Source: Prosthecobacter sp. (GTDB taxonomy: Bacteria; Verrucomicrobiota; Verrucomicrobiia; Verrucomicrobiales; Verrucomicrobiaceae). Taken from it: a DNA stretch of 64,000 bases. This document shows, in pieces, positions 49,989-59,182 of the stretch. The notes under the pieces were generated by a model, which saw only the letters and a program-made list of their open reading frames with translations, did not search any database and was not told where the DNA came from. A program made the position numbers and the translations under genes. The stretch covers positions 1 to 64,000 of the forward strand of contig JAFMIR010000014.1 of the NCBI GenBank assembly GCA_017853885.1. Direction: 5' to 3'. Numbering within the stretch: the first letter of the stretch is position 1; the number at the start of each line of letters is the position of its first letter.

Positions 49989-52190
49989 TCATAGCCCCTT
50001 CGGCATCCACTCTGCCAACTGACTCACTTCAGCCTTTGCAGATGAGCTCACCGGGATGCCCCAGAAGTCGAAGAAGGGACCAAGGTTCTTGTTGATGATC
50101 TTGGAGTAGCGGATGAGGAACTGGTCGCGGGCCTCGTCGTCGCCTTTGGGTTCGGAGCCGTATTCGGCACTGTCAAAGCTGTGAAGGTATTTGCGCCAAC
50201 TTTCCCAGCCAAACTCCTGAATGAGCTGTATGTAGGTGGTGAGGGCGAGGAAGGGATCGCTTTTCCACAGTTGCCATTTATTCTTGGAGGCTTTGATCTT
50301 TTTGATGTGGTCTTTACGTGATTCCTCGGTGATGCCGCCGTGACCGATAAGCCAGTCTTTTTTCAAGACAGCTTCGTAGCAGTACATTCCAATAACGTTG
50401 TTCGTGACCTCGCCGGTGCCGTCAAAGGTGAAGGTGCGACGCTGATGATTGTGGCCAATCTCGTGGTAAAACCCCCAGCCGGGGAATTTCAAGCGTGTCA
50501 GCGTGGTCATCTCCGACGCAGCACTCGTCGGGATCATGATGGGATAACCGCTATGCATGTAACCGGCGCTGATTTGCACGTCGGCGACGATGCGTTCTGG
50601 CCGTGTGCGTTCGGCGGTTTGGTTGGTGATCTCATCCTGAGCTTCGACGACGGCTTTCCAGAACTGCATGAGTTCGCTGGGGTTGTTGATAGCCTGCGCA
50701 ACCTCGCGAGGGAAGCTAATGATCATCTTGTCGCATGCCATCTCAGCCCATGGCGCAGGGCGTTTACGGATTTCCTTCCATTTGGCATCGTCGTCCTTGC
50801 CGAGCACGAAGAGCGGCGCGGCGATGGCGTCTTTGATGGCGGCGGTGAAGGGTTCATCGTCCTTCGCGCGGCCGGGGACCTCGATGTAGATGAGGCCGCC
50901 GAATGCGGACGCCGTTTTCGTGATGGAGGTGGCTAGGGTGTCGCTGCGCGTGATGTCGGGAGCGCGTTCCCATTGATCGAGGTGGTAAAGTGTATCGCTA
51001 TGGCACCCGATGCGTACAGCGTAGCCTTTGTCGGCGTATTTTTCGGGAATCGTCACCGTGATCGGCTCGCCTGCGACGGCGTAAAGACCAGTGCTGTGCC
51101 AGCCGGGGATGCTCGGCGTGATGGCGATCTCTGCACCGGTGCGCGGGGCATTCTCCGGCGCTTTGCCGGGGAATTCCACATGAGCGGGATGCGCCTTGAT
51201 GCCTTCCGCGCTCATGAGGCGCAGCATGCGCGTCTCCATGCTAAGTCGCAGACGTGAGGTGGAGTGTTGCGTATCAATGAGCGGCGTTTTTGGCGAAGGA
51301 GTAGGCTCATTAGAGTTTTTTGCCGCCAACACAGAAGCGACAGCGTTTCGTAAATTGCTGCGGTTCGGCGGCTGCGCAGCCATGGCGATCTGAATGGCGT
51401 TCATGCCCTGTTTCATCTGCTCCGGCGTGAGCGCTGAACCGCCTTCACGCTGTTTTTTGATCGCGGCGATCGCATCGGAGGCATTCATCATTGCTGGAAG
51501 CTCCACGCGGGCCTCAAACGAGCTCACAGAGTCAAACGCACTCATGTCGGTGTTCGCTAAGCCCGCAGCCATCAGGGCTTGATTGACAGCGTGCGAGATA
51601 ACGAGGTCCTTGCCACCACTCGTCTGGCCGTAAGCCCAGCCGGTCATGCCACCGATTATGCCGCCACCACCTTTGATGTAGTCAATCAAAACCTCCCCTT
51701 CCTCCGCGCTGACCACGCCCTGTGTGTTGATGATGACCACGTCGTAGTCACGGAGGCTCTTCTTCTCCACCGCACTGAATTCCTCCACCATCAGGCTGCG
51801 CTGCGCCAAAGCAGCACCCTTCACGCCTTTGAGGCCGATGCGCGGCTTGACTTTGTTGCCTGCCCACTTCGCGCAGTTCTCGATGAACTTAGCGTGATCA
51901 CCACCGCCATCACCGCTGAGATACGCATTCTGGCCAAAAAGGATGAGTCGCCCCTTTCCATATGCCGCAGCCGCTCCAACCGCGATTTCAACCCCATCTT
52001 TGTCTGGTGCGGAAAGGATCGGAAATGCGAGCTGGCCCCAAATTCCGACTGGTCCTGGCGCACCGAGTTTCGGCACCGATTTAATCCCTTCGAGGATTTT
52101 TGCACGTTCGGCATTGACCAGGGCCGGAGGCATCTGGGCGTTCAAAAGAACGCAAAGGGCAAGAAAAGCGAGTGTGGCGACTGACTTCAT
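49989..52190 (-). CDS. Secreted M60-like (enhancin-type) metallopeptidase
   Basis: The 733-residue protein has a signal peptide (MKSVATLAFLALCVLLNA) and ends with an M60-like peptidase domain. The zinc site is HEIGHNHQ at residues 576 to 583 (HExxH), preceded by TTLTRLKFPGWGFY and followed by the gluzincin region VTNNVIGMYCYEAVLKKDW. The N-terminal half (about 30 to 330) resembles a glutamine-amidotransferase-like/ThuA fold (GRLILFGQNAYLSGDGGGDH, DYDVVIINTQGVVSAEEGEVLIDYIKGGGGIIGG). The middle (GEPITVTIPEKYADKGYAVRIGCHSDTLYHLDQW) is the M60 N-terminal carbohydrate-contact part. Related peptidases from Akkermansia and Bacteroides cleave mucin-type O-glycoproteins. It is convergent with the hydroxylase gene. 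Confidence 0.88.
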   Translation of the reverse strand: MKSVATLAFLALCVLLNAQMPPALVNAERAKILEGIKSVPKLGAPGPVGIWGQLAFPILSAPDKDGVEIAVGAAAAYGKGRLILFGQNAYLSGDGGGDHAKFIENCAKWAGNKVKPRIGLKGVKGAALAQRSLMVEEFSAVEKKSLRDYDVVIINTQGVVSAEEGEVLIDYIKGGGGIIGGMTGWAYGQTSGGKDLVISHAVNQALMAAGLANTDMSAFDSVSSFEARVELPAMMNASDAIAAIKKQREGGSALTPEQMKQGMNAIQIAMAAQPPNRSNLRNAVASVLAAKNSNEPTPSPKTPLIDTQHSTSRLRLSMETRMLRLMSAEGIKAHPAHVEFPGKAPENAPRTGAEIAITPSIPGWHSTGLYAVAGEPITVTIPEKYADKGYAVRIGCHSDTLYHLDQWERAPDITRSDTLATSITKTASAFGGLIYIEVPGRAKDDEPFTAAIKDAIAAPLFVLGKDDDAKWKEIRKRPAPWAEMACDKMIISFPREVAQAINNPSELMQFWKAVVEAQDEITNQTAERTRPERIVADVQISAGYMHSGYPIMIPTSAASEMTTLTRLKFPGWGFYHEIGHNHQRRTFTFDGTGEVTNNVIGMYCYEAVLKKDWLIGHGGITEESRKDHIKKIKASKNKWQLWKSDPFLALTTYIQLIQEFGWESWRKYLHSFDSAEYGSEPKGDDEARDQFLIRYSKIINKNLGPFFDFWGIPVSSSAKAEVSQLAEWMPKGL

Positions 52191-52289
52191 GTGTGGGAAC
52201 AGAGAAAATACGTTTTATCGGCGATGTCTGATAGGCTGTAAGGGAAAGCAAAATCCGAAAAGATAGACAAACAAGGCGGTGAAGATATT

Positions 52290-52889
52290 TCAGCGGTAAA
52301 TCACGACGAGAAACACCACACTGGATCCTTTGGCGGTGTTGACGATGGCGTGAGGCACGTCGGCGCGGTAGGTACCGCTGTCGCCTTTGGTGAGGTCATC
52401 GTGGTCTTCGCCGGATTCGATGCGGACGCTACCTTCTTCGACGGTGAGGAACTCGCGTGTACCCTCAAAGTGTGGCTGGCTGCGTAACGCACCGCCGGGC
52501 TTCAGCGTGAGTTCGTAGAACTCGACATCCTTCTCCAGATTCAGCGGCGAAAGCGTGCGGATCTCGCACTGCTTGTCGCTGCGATAAACTTGGGCGCGGT
52601 CGCTGACACGGATGACCTGGATTTTCGACGCACTGGTCTCCGCGCTCTCGATCAGCTCCTGCAACGTGAGTCCAAAGGCCCGCGCGATGCGGAAGGTTAC
52701 CGTGAGCGTGGGATTCGCCTTCTCACGTTCGATCTCGCTAAGCATGCTGCGGCTCACGCCGCTGGCGGTGGCAAGTTCTTCGAGAGACCAGCCGCGATCC
52801 GCGCGAAGCTTCTTCACGCGTTTGCCGAGGTTCTCATTGATGGCCTCGGGGCTGGATTCGGAAATACTAGTCTGCTTTTTAGCGGGCAT
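52290..52889 (-). CDS. XRE-family transcriptional regulator with C-terminal cupin
   Basis: From ATG 52889 (MPAKKQTSISESSPEAINENLG) the product has 199 residues. The helix-turn-helix (KRVKKLRADRGWSLEELATASGVSRSMLSEIEREKANPTL, about 24 to 62) is a standard XRE fold, and the cupin (FYELTLKPGGALRSQPHFEGTREFLTVEEGSVRIESG) resembles SutR/PuuR-type small-molecule sensors. Upstream ATGs at 52898 and 52910 would read through a repeated operator-like element, so 52889 is preferred. It is divergent from tdh and probably regulates itself and tdh-DUF3472-kbl; a ligand such as threonine or an amine is conceivable but not shown. Confidence 0.88.
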   Translation of the reverse strand: MPAKKQTSISESSPEAINENLGKRVKKLRADRGWSLEELATASGVSRSMLSEIEREKANPTLTVTFRIARAFGLTLQELIESAETSASKIQVIRVSDRAQVYRSDKQCEIRTLSPLNLEKDVEFYELTLKPGGALRSQPHFEGTREFLTVEEGSVRIESGEDHDDLTKGDSGTYRADVPHAIVNTAKGSSVVFLVVIYR

Positions 52890-52890
52890 A

Positions 52891-52951
52891 ATTGCCATTA
52901 TATCGAACATGTTTCTTGTAAATTAGAAACTTTTACATTGCCATTATGTAA
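52891..52951. promoter_or_regulatory. Operator-like repeats between the XRE-cupin regulator and tdh
   Basis: The 11-mer ATTGCCATTAT occurs exactly twice, at 52891-52901 and 52937-52947. GTTTCT (52911-52916) with AGAAAC (52925-52930) and TTACAT (52933-52938) with ATGTAA (52946-52951) form two further 6-bp inverted repeats. The block abuts the regulator ATG on the left and precedes the tdh -10 box on the right, a suitable position for control of both promoters. Confidence 0.6.
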
Positions 52952-52964
52952 GACACTCGTCCAA

Positions 52965-52970
52965 TATAAT
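52965..52970 (+). promoter_or_regulatory. tdh -10 box
   Basis: A perfect TATAAT ends 8 bases before the tdh ATG; no good -35 hexamer is placed 17 bases upstream, which fits an activated or repressor-controlled promoter. The predicted start site is within 1 to 3 bases of the ATG, so the leader would be nearly absent. Confidence 0.5.
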
Positions 52971-52978
52971 GCCACACT

Positions 52979-54007
52979 ATGAAAGCACTCATCAAAGCCA
53001 AAACGGAGCGCGGACTCTGGCTCCAAAATGTGCCGGAGCCGCAGGTCGGCATCAATGATGTCCTCATCAAGGTCCGCAAAACCGGCATCTGCGGCACCGA
53101 CCTGCACATCTACAAATGGGACGCCTGGGCACAGAAGACGATTCCCGTGCCGATGGTCGTCGGGCATGAATTCGTTGGCGAGGTGATTACCGTCGGTAGC
53201 AACGTGAACGATTTCCATCCGGGCGAAATCGTGAGCGCCGAGGGCCATGTCGTTTGCGGTCGCTGCCGCAACTGCCTCGCCGGGCGCCGCCACCTTTGCA
53301 AAGACACTGTTGGCATCGGTGTGAACCGAACTGGAGCCTTCGCCGAATACATCAGCGTGCCGATGACCAATGTTTGGCACCACCGCGATGGCGTGGACGA
53401 GGAGGTGGCAAGCATTTTCGATCCCTTCGGCAATGCCGTGCATACTGCGCTCGCTTTTGAATGCCTTGGTGAGGACGTTTTGATCACCGGTGCAGGCCCC
53501 ATCGGCATCATGGCCATTCCTGTTGTAAAACATGCGGGTGCGCGCCACGTCGTCATCACCGATGTGAACGAATACCGCCTTGATTTGGCCCGAAAAATGG
53601 GCGCCACCCATGCGGTAAACGTGAAACACGAAGCCATCGCCGACGTGCAAAAACTGCTCGGCATGAAGGAAGGCTTCGACGTAGGCTTGGAGATGAGTGG
53701 AAACGCTGTCGCCTTCCGCGATATGATCGACAACATGTGTCATGGCGGCAAAATCGCTATGCTCGGCATTCCTAGCGATCAAACTGCCATCGACTGGAAC
53801 AAGATCATCTTCAACATGCTCACCATCCACGGCATCTACGGTCGCGAGATGTATGAAACCTGGTACCAAATGAGTGTCATGCTCGACTGCGGTGTAAATA
53901 TCAAGCCCATCATTACCCACCGCTTCCACTACACCGAATTTGAACAAGGCTTTGCTGCGATGGAGAGCGGAAACTGCGGCAAAGTCGTGCTCGATTGGTC
54001 CAACTAA
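52979..54007 (+). CDS. tdh: L-threonine 3-dehydrogenase
   Basis: Tdh oxidises threonine to 2-amino-3-ketobutyrate with NAD and zinc. The 342-residue protein aligns in length with the E. coli enzyme (341): [36 protein letters not shown] holds the catalytic Cys/His/Glu zinc site, [20 protein letters not shown] the structural four-Cys zinc, and [31 protein letters not shown] the NAD fold. It is the first gene of tdh-DUF3472-kbl. Its stop at 54007 is just before the ATG of the next gene (8 bases). Confidence 0.96.
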   Translation: MKALIKAKTERGLWLQNVPEPQVGINDVLIKVRKTGICGTDLHIYKWDAWAQKTIPVPMVVGHEFVGEVITVGSNVNDFHPGEIVSAEGHVVCGRCRNCLAGRRHLCKDTVGIGVNRTGAFAEYISVPMTNVWHHRDGVDEEVASIFDPFGNAVHTALAFECLGEDVLITGAGPIGIMAIPVVKHAGARHVVITDVNEYRLDLARKMGATHAVNVKHEAIADVQKLLGMKEGFDVGLEMSGNAVAFRDMIDNMCHGGKIAMLGIPSDQTAIDWNKIIFNMLTIHGIYGREMYETWYQMSVMLDCGVNIKPIITHRFHYTEFEQGFAAMESGNCGKVVLDWSN

Positions 54008-54015
54008 CTCTCATC

Positions 54016-55227
54016 ATGAAATACTGCCTCTTAATTCTTTCTCTCGTCGATTCATTCGCCCGCGCTGAAATCATTGTACCTGCCTTCACCGCTTACACCG
54101 AGCCCGACTTCCGCGGCGTTGAGATTTCAGAAGAAAAAGGTCTGCGCGGCTGGAAAGACGCGAAACAACGCGTGCTTTGGTTTGGCGAAATCAAAAAGCC
54201 CGGCAAACTGACTGCAAGGCTGCTCGTGCAAGGCGATGAAGGCCGCGTTTTAAGGCTCAAAATCGGCGAAACAAGCTACGAATCCACCGTGAAGAAAGGA
54301 GAGGCCTCGTTTGGTGAATTCGACATCACAAAGGCCGGTTATGTACAGTTTGAAATCAGCTCCAAAGCCAACGCCGATGGCAAGGGCCATATTGAGGCTC
54401 TCGTGCTAGATGGATCCGCGACGCAGGATGCACACTTCAACCTCGAACCGCGACGCAATGCCTCATCGGTGCATTTGATGTATCCGATCCCGAAGAACGA
54501 AAAGATCACGCATTTTTACAACGAAGTCACCAGCATCGAAGAGCCGCTTTATACCTTCTATATGGCCTGCGGCTTCTCGCGCGGATACTTCGGCATGCAG
54601 ATCAATTCGGAGACCGAACGCCGCATCATTTTCTCCGTGTGGGACGCCGGCAAAGGCGCCAATGCTATCGATCGCTCCACCGTCTCGAAGGACGATCAAA
54701 CACAACTCATCGCCAAAGGCGAAGGCGTCGAGGCCAGCGTCTTCGGCCACGAAGGCACCGGCGGACACTCGCATCTCGTTTATCCTTGGAGAACTGGCCA
54801 AGCGCAGAAATTCATTGTCGCCGTAAAACCAGAGGGAGATTACACGACTTACAGCGGCCTGTGGTTTCATCCGGAAAAACAACGCTGGATGCTCATCGCG
54901 AGCTTCCGTGCGTCCAAAGATGGCCAATATTTGCGCGGCCTGCATAGCTTCAGCGAGAACTTTGGCGGTCAAAACGGCCACCAGCAGCGAAAAGCTCTCT
55001 ACGGCCCGCAATGGATCGCCACCGCTGATGGCAGGTGGATCGAACTCACAACCGCGAAGTTTAGCCACGACCCGACCGGCAGGTATCAGCGCCTCGACCG
55101 CTTCATGGGTGTGGAGTCTGGCCAATTCTTTCTCTCACATGGTGGCTTCATCGAGGGATTCAAAAAATATGGCGAGTCCTTCACACGACCAGCCGCGAAT
55201 ACGCCACCCGATTTTAAGCTGCCATGA
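54016..55227 (+). CDS. Secreted DUF3472 (with DUF5077-like N-terminus) protein between tdh and kbl
   Basis: From ATG 54016 the 403-residue product has a signal peptide ([17 protein letters not shown]) and is secreted or periplasmic. An N-terminal beta-rich domain (about 20 to 150; [29 protein letters not shown]) resembles DUF5077. The C-terminal DUF3472 part shows [56 protein letters not shown] and WHPEKQ-like segments. Its stop and the kbl start share ATGA, so it is translationally coupled into a cytoplasmic threonine-catabolic operon. It might bind or process a peptide or glycan source of threonine. Function is not known. Confidence 0.82.
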   Translation: MKYCLLILSLVDSFARAEIIVPAFTAYTEPDFRGVEISEEKGLRGWKDAKQRVLWFGEIKKPGKLTARLLVQGDEGRVLRLKIGETSYESTVKKGEASFGEFDITKAGYVQFEISSKANADGKGHIEALVLDGSATQDAHFNLEPRRNASSVHLMYPIPKNEKITHFYNEVTSIEEPLYTFYMACGFSRGYFGMQINSETERRIIFSVWDAGKGANAIDRSTVSKDDQTQLIAKGEGVEASVFGHEGTGGHSHLVYPWRTGQAQKFIVAVKPEGDYTTYSGLWFHPEKQRWMLIASFRASKDGQYLRGLHSFSENFGGQNGHQQRKALYGPQWIATADGRWIELTTAKFSHDPTGRYQRLDRFMGVESGQFFLSHGGFIEGFKKYGESFTRPAANTPPDFKLP

Positions 55228-56414
55228 ATGCCGCTTTCCAATCTTATCTCACGTCTCAGCTCGACACTATTCGTGCATCAGGCACTTATAAGCGCGAGCG
55301 CATTCTCAGCACTCCGCAAGGCACCGTCGTTCGCGGCGACGGCGGATCGGCAGTGCTAAACATGTGCGCGAACAATTATCTCGGGCTCGCGCAGCACGCC
55401 AAGTTGCGGCAGGCCGCACACGAGGCGCTGGAGCAGTGGGGCTACGGTCTCGCCAGTGTGCGTTTCATCTGCGGCACGCAAAGCATACATAAAGAATTGG
55501 AGGCCAGTTTGACCGAATTCCTAGGCACCGAGGACACCATCCTTTACGGCTCTTGTTTCGATGCGAACGCTGGCCTTTTTGAAACCCTCTTCGGCTCCGA
55601 AGACGCCATCATCAGTGACGAACTCAACCATGCCTCGATCATCGATGGCATGCGCCTGTGTAAAGCGCAGCGCTATCGCTACAAGAATTGCCACATGGCC
55701 GATCTGGAAACCCAACTCATCGCGGCCGATGCCAAAGGCGCGCGTTTCAAACTCATCGCTACTGACGGCGTTTTTTCAATGGATGGATGCATCGCCCCGC
55801 TGAAGGCGATTTGCGATCTCGCTGACAAATATGGTGCGCTGGTGATGGTCGATGACTCTCACGCCGTCGGCTTCATGGGTAAAACCGGCCGCGGCACGCA
55901 CGAACACAGCGATGTCATAGGCCGCATCGATCTTTTGACTGGCACGCTCGGCAAAGCCCTAGGTGGCGCAAGTGGCGGTTACACCAGCGGCCACAAAGAA
56001 ATCATCGAACTCCTGCGCCAACGCTCAAGACCCTACTTGTTTAGCAACACGCTCTGCCCCAGCATAGTCGGAGCCTCACTTGAAGCGCTGCGTCTACTTA
56101 AAAACAGCACACAGCTCCGTGATACTCTCGAAGCCAACACTCTCTGGTTCCGCTCCGCAATGGCCGAGGCCGGCTTCCAAATCAGACCAGGTAAACATCC
56201 GATTGTTCCCGTCATCCTCGGCGATGCTGTGCTCTCGTCGAAATTCGCCGACGCCATGCTTGAGCGTGGCGTTTACGTTGTCAGCTTCAGTTACCCTGTC
56301 GTTCCGCAAGGCAAAGCACGCATCCGCACCCAAATCAGCGCCGCGCACACGCACGAGGACTTAGAAAGAGCCGTGAAGGCATTCGTGGAGGTGAAGCAAC
56401 AACTCAATGTGTGA
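55224..56414 (+). CDS. kbl: 2-amino-3-ketobutyrate CoA ligase (glycine C-acetyltransferase)
   Basis: Kbl completes the threonine pathway, splitting 2-amino-3-ketobutyrate with CoA into glycine and acetyl-CoA before it decarboxylates. The 396-residue alpha-oxoamine synthase has [34 protein letters not shown], the PLP Asp/His in [20 protein letters not shown], and the PLP lysine in [18 protein letters not shown]. Length and motifs match E. coli Kbl. The overlap with the DUF3472 gene ensures co-expression. About 400 bases without a gene follow. Confidence 0.95.
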   Translation: MNAAFQSYLTSQLDTIRASGTYKRERILSTPQGTVVRGDGGSAVLNMCANNYLGLAQHAKLRQAAHEALEQWGYGLASVRFICGTQSIHKELEASLTEFLGTEDTILYGSCFDANAGLFETLFGSEDAIISDELNHASIIDGMRLCKAQRYRYKNCHMADLETQLIAADAKGARFKLIATDGVFSMDGCIAPLKAICDLADKYGALVMVDDSHAVGFMGKTGRGTHEHSDVIGRIDLLTGTLGKALGGASGGYTSGHKEIIELLRQRSRPYLFSNTLCPSIVGASLEALRLLKNSTQLRDTLEANTLWFRSAMAEAGFQIRPGKHPIVPVILGDAVLSSKFADAMLERGVYVVSFSYPVVPQGKARIRTQISAAHTHEDLERAVKAFVEVKQQLNV

Positions 56415-56810
56415 TGTGATTGGTTTTTCAAGAAACAAGCCTCGCCTCTTCGGAAAATGTCGGTTGATGTTGTTCACGCGAGATTTCACCGCCTCCTGAC
56501 GTTTCGTGACCTTGTTTGTGAAGAAACTTCTCCCGCCTGTTCTCACGCTTGCCTTCATTGAGCTTTACAGCACGTCGAAGGTTACGAGATCGGATAATTC
56601 GCAGATGAAGCGGATCTTGGGTTGGCCGCGATTGAATGGCAAAAAAGTTACTGCAAGAAAATGCTTGTGTGTTTACCATTTAGAAACTGCCCTCACTCAC
56701 TCGAGTGCGACAGGTTGAAGGGCAGAAGCGAAAAATGTGTCGTGGAATTCGCTCTCATCCATCAAGAGTGATGGGACGAAGCATCTGGATAGGCTATACC
56801 TTCTAAGCAT
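56415..56810. other. Intergenic region between kbl and the sialidase gene
   Basis: No supported gene. A plus-strand frame (56506-56718) starts hydrophobic but becomes unstructured, and a minus-strand frame overlaps it; both lack ribosome-binding sites. TATACC at 56795-56800, ten bases before the sialidase ATG, may be its -10 box. Confidence 0.45.
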
Positions 56811-58391
56811 ATGAAAAGCTTTCTGTATCTTGTTTTCTGCCTGAAAGCAGTCTCGGCAGAACCTTTTGCGGTTTATCGTGGCGATGTAGATTTGAAGTCA
56901 CGGGCTGGTTTGGTGAGCTCGTGGGGAAATCTTACACGCATCCACGGAGAACCGCGAGTAAGGAAGGTGAAGACGCCAGAAGGCATGAAGGATATTGTGC
57001 GCTTCGACGGAAACTCAGCCGTATGGCAGGCAGTCAATGTGTGGGGTCGATTGGGGGGAGCGAGAACCGTTGTGATACTGGCTCGCATCGGCAGCGAGGG
57101 GGTCTTATGTGATGGATCGACGCGTTTGGGTGCGGATCCGATTCGTGTGAAGGGTGATGGATCGAAGTGGCAGATTTTGAAGTTCATTCGACCCACTGGC
57201 ACGCTCGGCGGATTCATCGTGGGAGCAGATGTGGCGACGCAAAACGGTGTGAAAGCCGATGTGGCGGAGATTCGCGTGTTTCGTGGAGTTTTAAGTGAAA
57301 AAGAACTCTCTCTTGAAGAGGAGCGATTGCGGCAGAAGTGGGGCGAGCCGGTCGATTTGCCCGATTCAGAGCAGATTCAGCCTTGGAAGCCCTTCGAGGG
57401 TTTACAAACGAAGCTGCTGCGGAAAAACGGACAGGATGGCGTGAACACGTATCGCATTCCGGGATTAGCCACATCGAATAAAGGCACGCTATTGGCGGTG
57501 TTTGATCTGCGGCATGACAACGCAGGCGATCTTCCCGGCAACATCGACGTGGGACTGACACGTAGTGCGGACGATGGTGAGACGTGGAGTGCGACCCAAC
57601 GTTTAATTGACTATGACCGCAGCGGCGTTGGCGATCCTAGCATCCTAGTTGATCAGAACACAGGGCGAATCTTCGTGACGGCATTATGGTCAAAAGGAAA
57701 CCGGGCGTGGCATGGCAGTGGGCCGGGAATAACTCCGGAGGAAACGGGGCAGTTTGTGATTACACACAGTGATGACGATGGCAGGACGTGGTCGCATCCG
57801 ATGAGCATAACCCCGCAGATCAAGCAGACGGAGTGGCGGCTCTGTTTCAACGGACCTGGCTGCGGGATACAGCTTCGGGATGGCACGCTGGTGATGCCGG
57901 CGCAGTTTCGCGATGCGAATGGCACACCGCACTCGTGTTTCATCGCGAGCAAGGATCATGGAGTATCGTGGACGATGTCGCCACCTTGCGCTGGACCTAC
58001 AAGTGAGGCGCAGATTGCCGAAACAAAAGATGGCATGCTCATTTCGATGCGCGATGAATCACGCAGCGGACAACGTAAGTGGCAGCGCTGGAACGGGGAG
58101 ACGTGGAGCAAACCATGGTGGCATCTTCCTGATCCGGTTTGCCAAGCGAGCTTGATCCGCCATCCGGATGGCACACTGCTCTTCAGCAATCCGGCGAATG
58201 CAATTAGCCGCATGGGAATGACGGTGCGTCAAAGTCGTGATGATGGTATAACATGGAGTGCGGGACGTGTGATTGATCCGCGCGGCAGTATGTATTCATG
58301 CATGAGCGTGATGCGGGATGGCCGCATCGCAATGGTTTACGAAGGCACGGCTGGATTGTGGTTCACAACTTTTACGATGGAGGGCCACTGA
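56811..58391 (+). CDS. Secreted exo-alpha-sialidase (GH33-type) with N-terminal lectin-like domain
   Basis: The 526-residue protein has a signal peptide (MKSFLYLVFCLKAVSA). The N-terminal domain (about 20 to 180) looks concanavalin-like (VWGRLGGARTVVILARIG, VAEIRVFRGVLSEKELSLEEERLRQKWG). The sialidase propeller starts at YRIPGLA (214 to 220, the FRIP-motif arginine) and carries four Asp-boxes: SADDGETWS, SDDDGRTWS, SKDHGVSWT and SRDDGITWS. Further catalytic candidates are Arg in SMRDESRSG, Arg in RMGMTVRQ and the late Tyr-Glu in IAMVYEG. It would release terminal sialic acids outside the cell. It lies after kbl on the same strand and two bases before the channel gene. Confidence 0.9.
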   Translation: MKSFLYLVFCLKAVSAEPFAVYRGDVDLKSRAGLVSSWGNLTRIHGEPRVRKVKTPEGMKDIVRFDGNSAVWQAVNVWGRLGGARTVVILARIGSEGVLCDGSTRLGADPIRVKGDGSKWQILKFIRPTGTLGGFIVGADVATQNGVKADVAEIRVFRGVLSEKELSLEEERLRQKWGEPVDLPDSEQIQPWKPFEGLQTKLLRKNGQDGVNTYRIPGLATSNKGTLLAVFDLRHDNAGDLPGNIDVGLTRSADDGETWSATQRLIDYDRSGVGDPSILVDQNTGRIFVTALWSKGNRAWHGSGPGITPEETGQFVITHSDDDGRTWSHPMSITPQIKQTEWRLCFNGPGCGIQLRDGTLVMPAQFRDANGTPHSCFIASKDHGVSWTMSPPCAGPTSEAQIAETKDGMLISMRDESRSGQRKWQRWNGETWSKPWWHLPDPVCQASLIRHPDGTLLFSNPANAISRMGMTVRQSRDDGITWSAGRVIDPRGSMYSCMSVMRDGRIAMVYEGTAGLWFTTFTMEGH

Positions 58392-58393
58392 TC

Positions 58394-59053
58394 ATGCCAG
58401 TTTGGATTGAATACTTTGCTGTCGCTATATGCGCGATCACTGCAGTACTCGCAGCAGAGGGAAAGCATATTGATTTGTTTGGTGTGCTTGTGCTTGCGCT
58501 AGTGACAGCGGTGGGTGGCGGCACGATTCGCGATCTTTGCCTCGGTGTGCGGCCCGTGTTTTGGATTGAGCAGCCACAGGTCGTTTGGACAGCACTGGCA
58601 GCTGCAGCGATGACATTTGTGATGGTTCGATTCACACATCTGCCTTCGCGGTTACTTGATGTGGCAGATGCCTTCGGGTTGGCGTTGTTCGGGATCGCTG
58701 GCACGGAGAAGGCGCTGGCTCACGGCACGCCGGGAATCGTTGCCGTATTGCTGGGCATCGTCACAGGAGTGGCTGGAAGCATCTTGCGCGATGTGCTTCG
58801 CCGCGAGATTCCATGGGTATTTCAAGCTCACGTCGATTTGTACGCAACAGCCGTTTTTGCGGGTGCGATTGTGTTCGTTCTGCTGCGTGAGCATCTGGCA
58901 GCCTCAGAAGCCCACCGTTATATTGGTATGGTGGTCATTTTGGTGATTCGGCTGGCGGCGATGAAGTGGAAGCTGCGACTTCCGACATTTCAGACGCGAC
59001 TCAACACAGCAGCAAGAATCAAGAACCTCAGCCATCACCCTCCATGTGATTAG
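58394..59053 (+). CDS. TRIC-type cation channel / UPF0126 membrane protein (YadS-like)
   Basis: From ATG 58394 (MPVWIEYFAVAICAITAVLAAEG) the 219-residue protein has about seven helices and two copies of the TRIC/UPF0126 repeat, with signatures VTAVGGGTIRDLCLGVRPVFWI and VTGVAGSILRDVLRREIPWVF. Bacterial members form trimeric cation channels (some reported glycine-linked). A longer frame starts inside the sialidase gene but adds only unrelated residues. Two bases separate it from the sialidase stop, suggesting co-transcription. Confidence 0.88.
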   Translation: MPVWIEYFAVAICAITAVLAAEGKHIDLFGVLVLALVTAVGGGTIRDLCLGVRPVFWIEQPQVVWTALAAAAMTFVMVRFTHLPSRLLDVADAFGLALFGIAGTEKALAHGTPGIVAVLLGIVTGVAGSILRDVLRREIPWVFQAHVDLYATAVFAGAIVFVLLREHLAASEAHRYIGMVVILVIRLAAMKWKLRLPTFQTRLNTAARIKNLSHHPPCD

Positions 59054-59153
59054 TCTAGGGTGAGAACAGGATTTGCGTGAGGGTTGCTAACCCACAACGA
59101 ATCAAGAATCGCATATGATCCACAGCCCTACACATGAATGACTGGTAAGGAGT

Positions 59154-59182
59154 GCTCTTTGAATCAGCTTGATTCAAAGAGC
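59154..59182. terminator. Perfect 13-bp hairpin overlapping the glycosyltransferase stop codon
   Basis: GCTCTTTGAATCA and TGATTCAAAGAGC form a fully paired 13-bp stem with a 3-base loop. It sits between convergent genes, 100 bases after the channel gene, and includes the last codons and the stop of the minus-strand gene. There is no strong T-run on either side. Confidence 0.65.
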
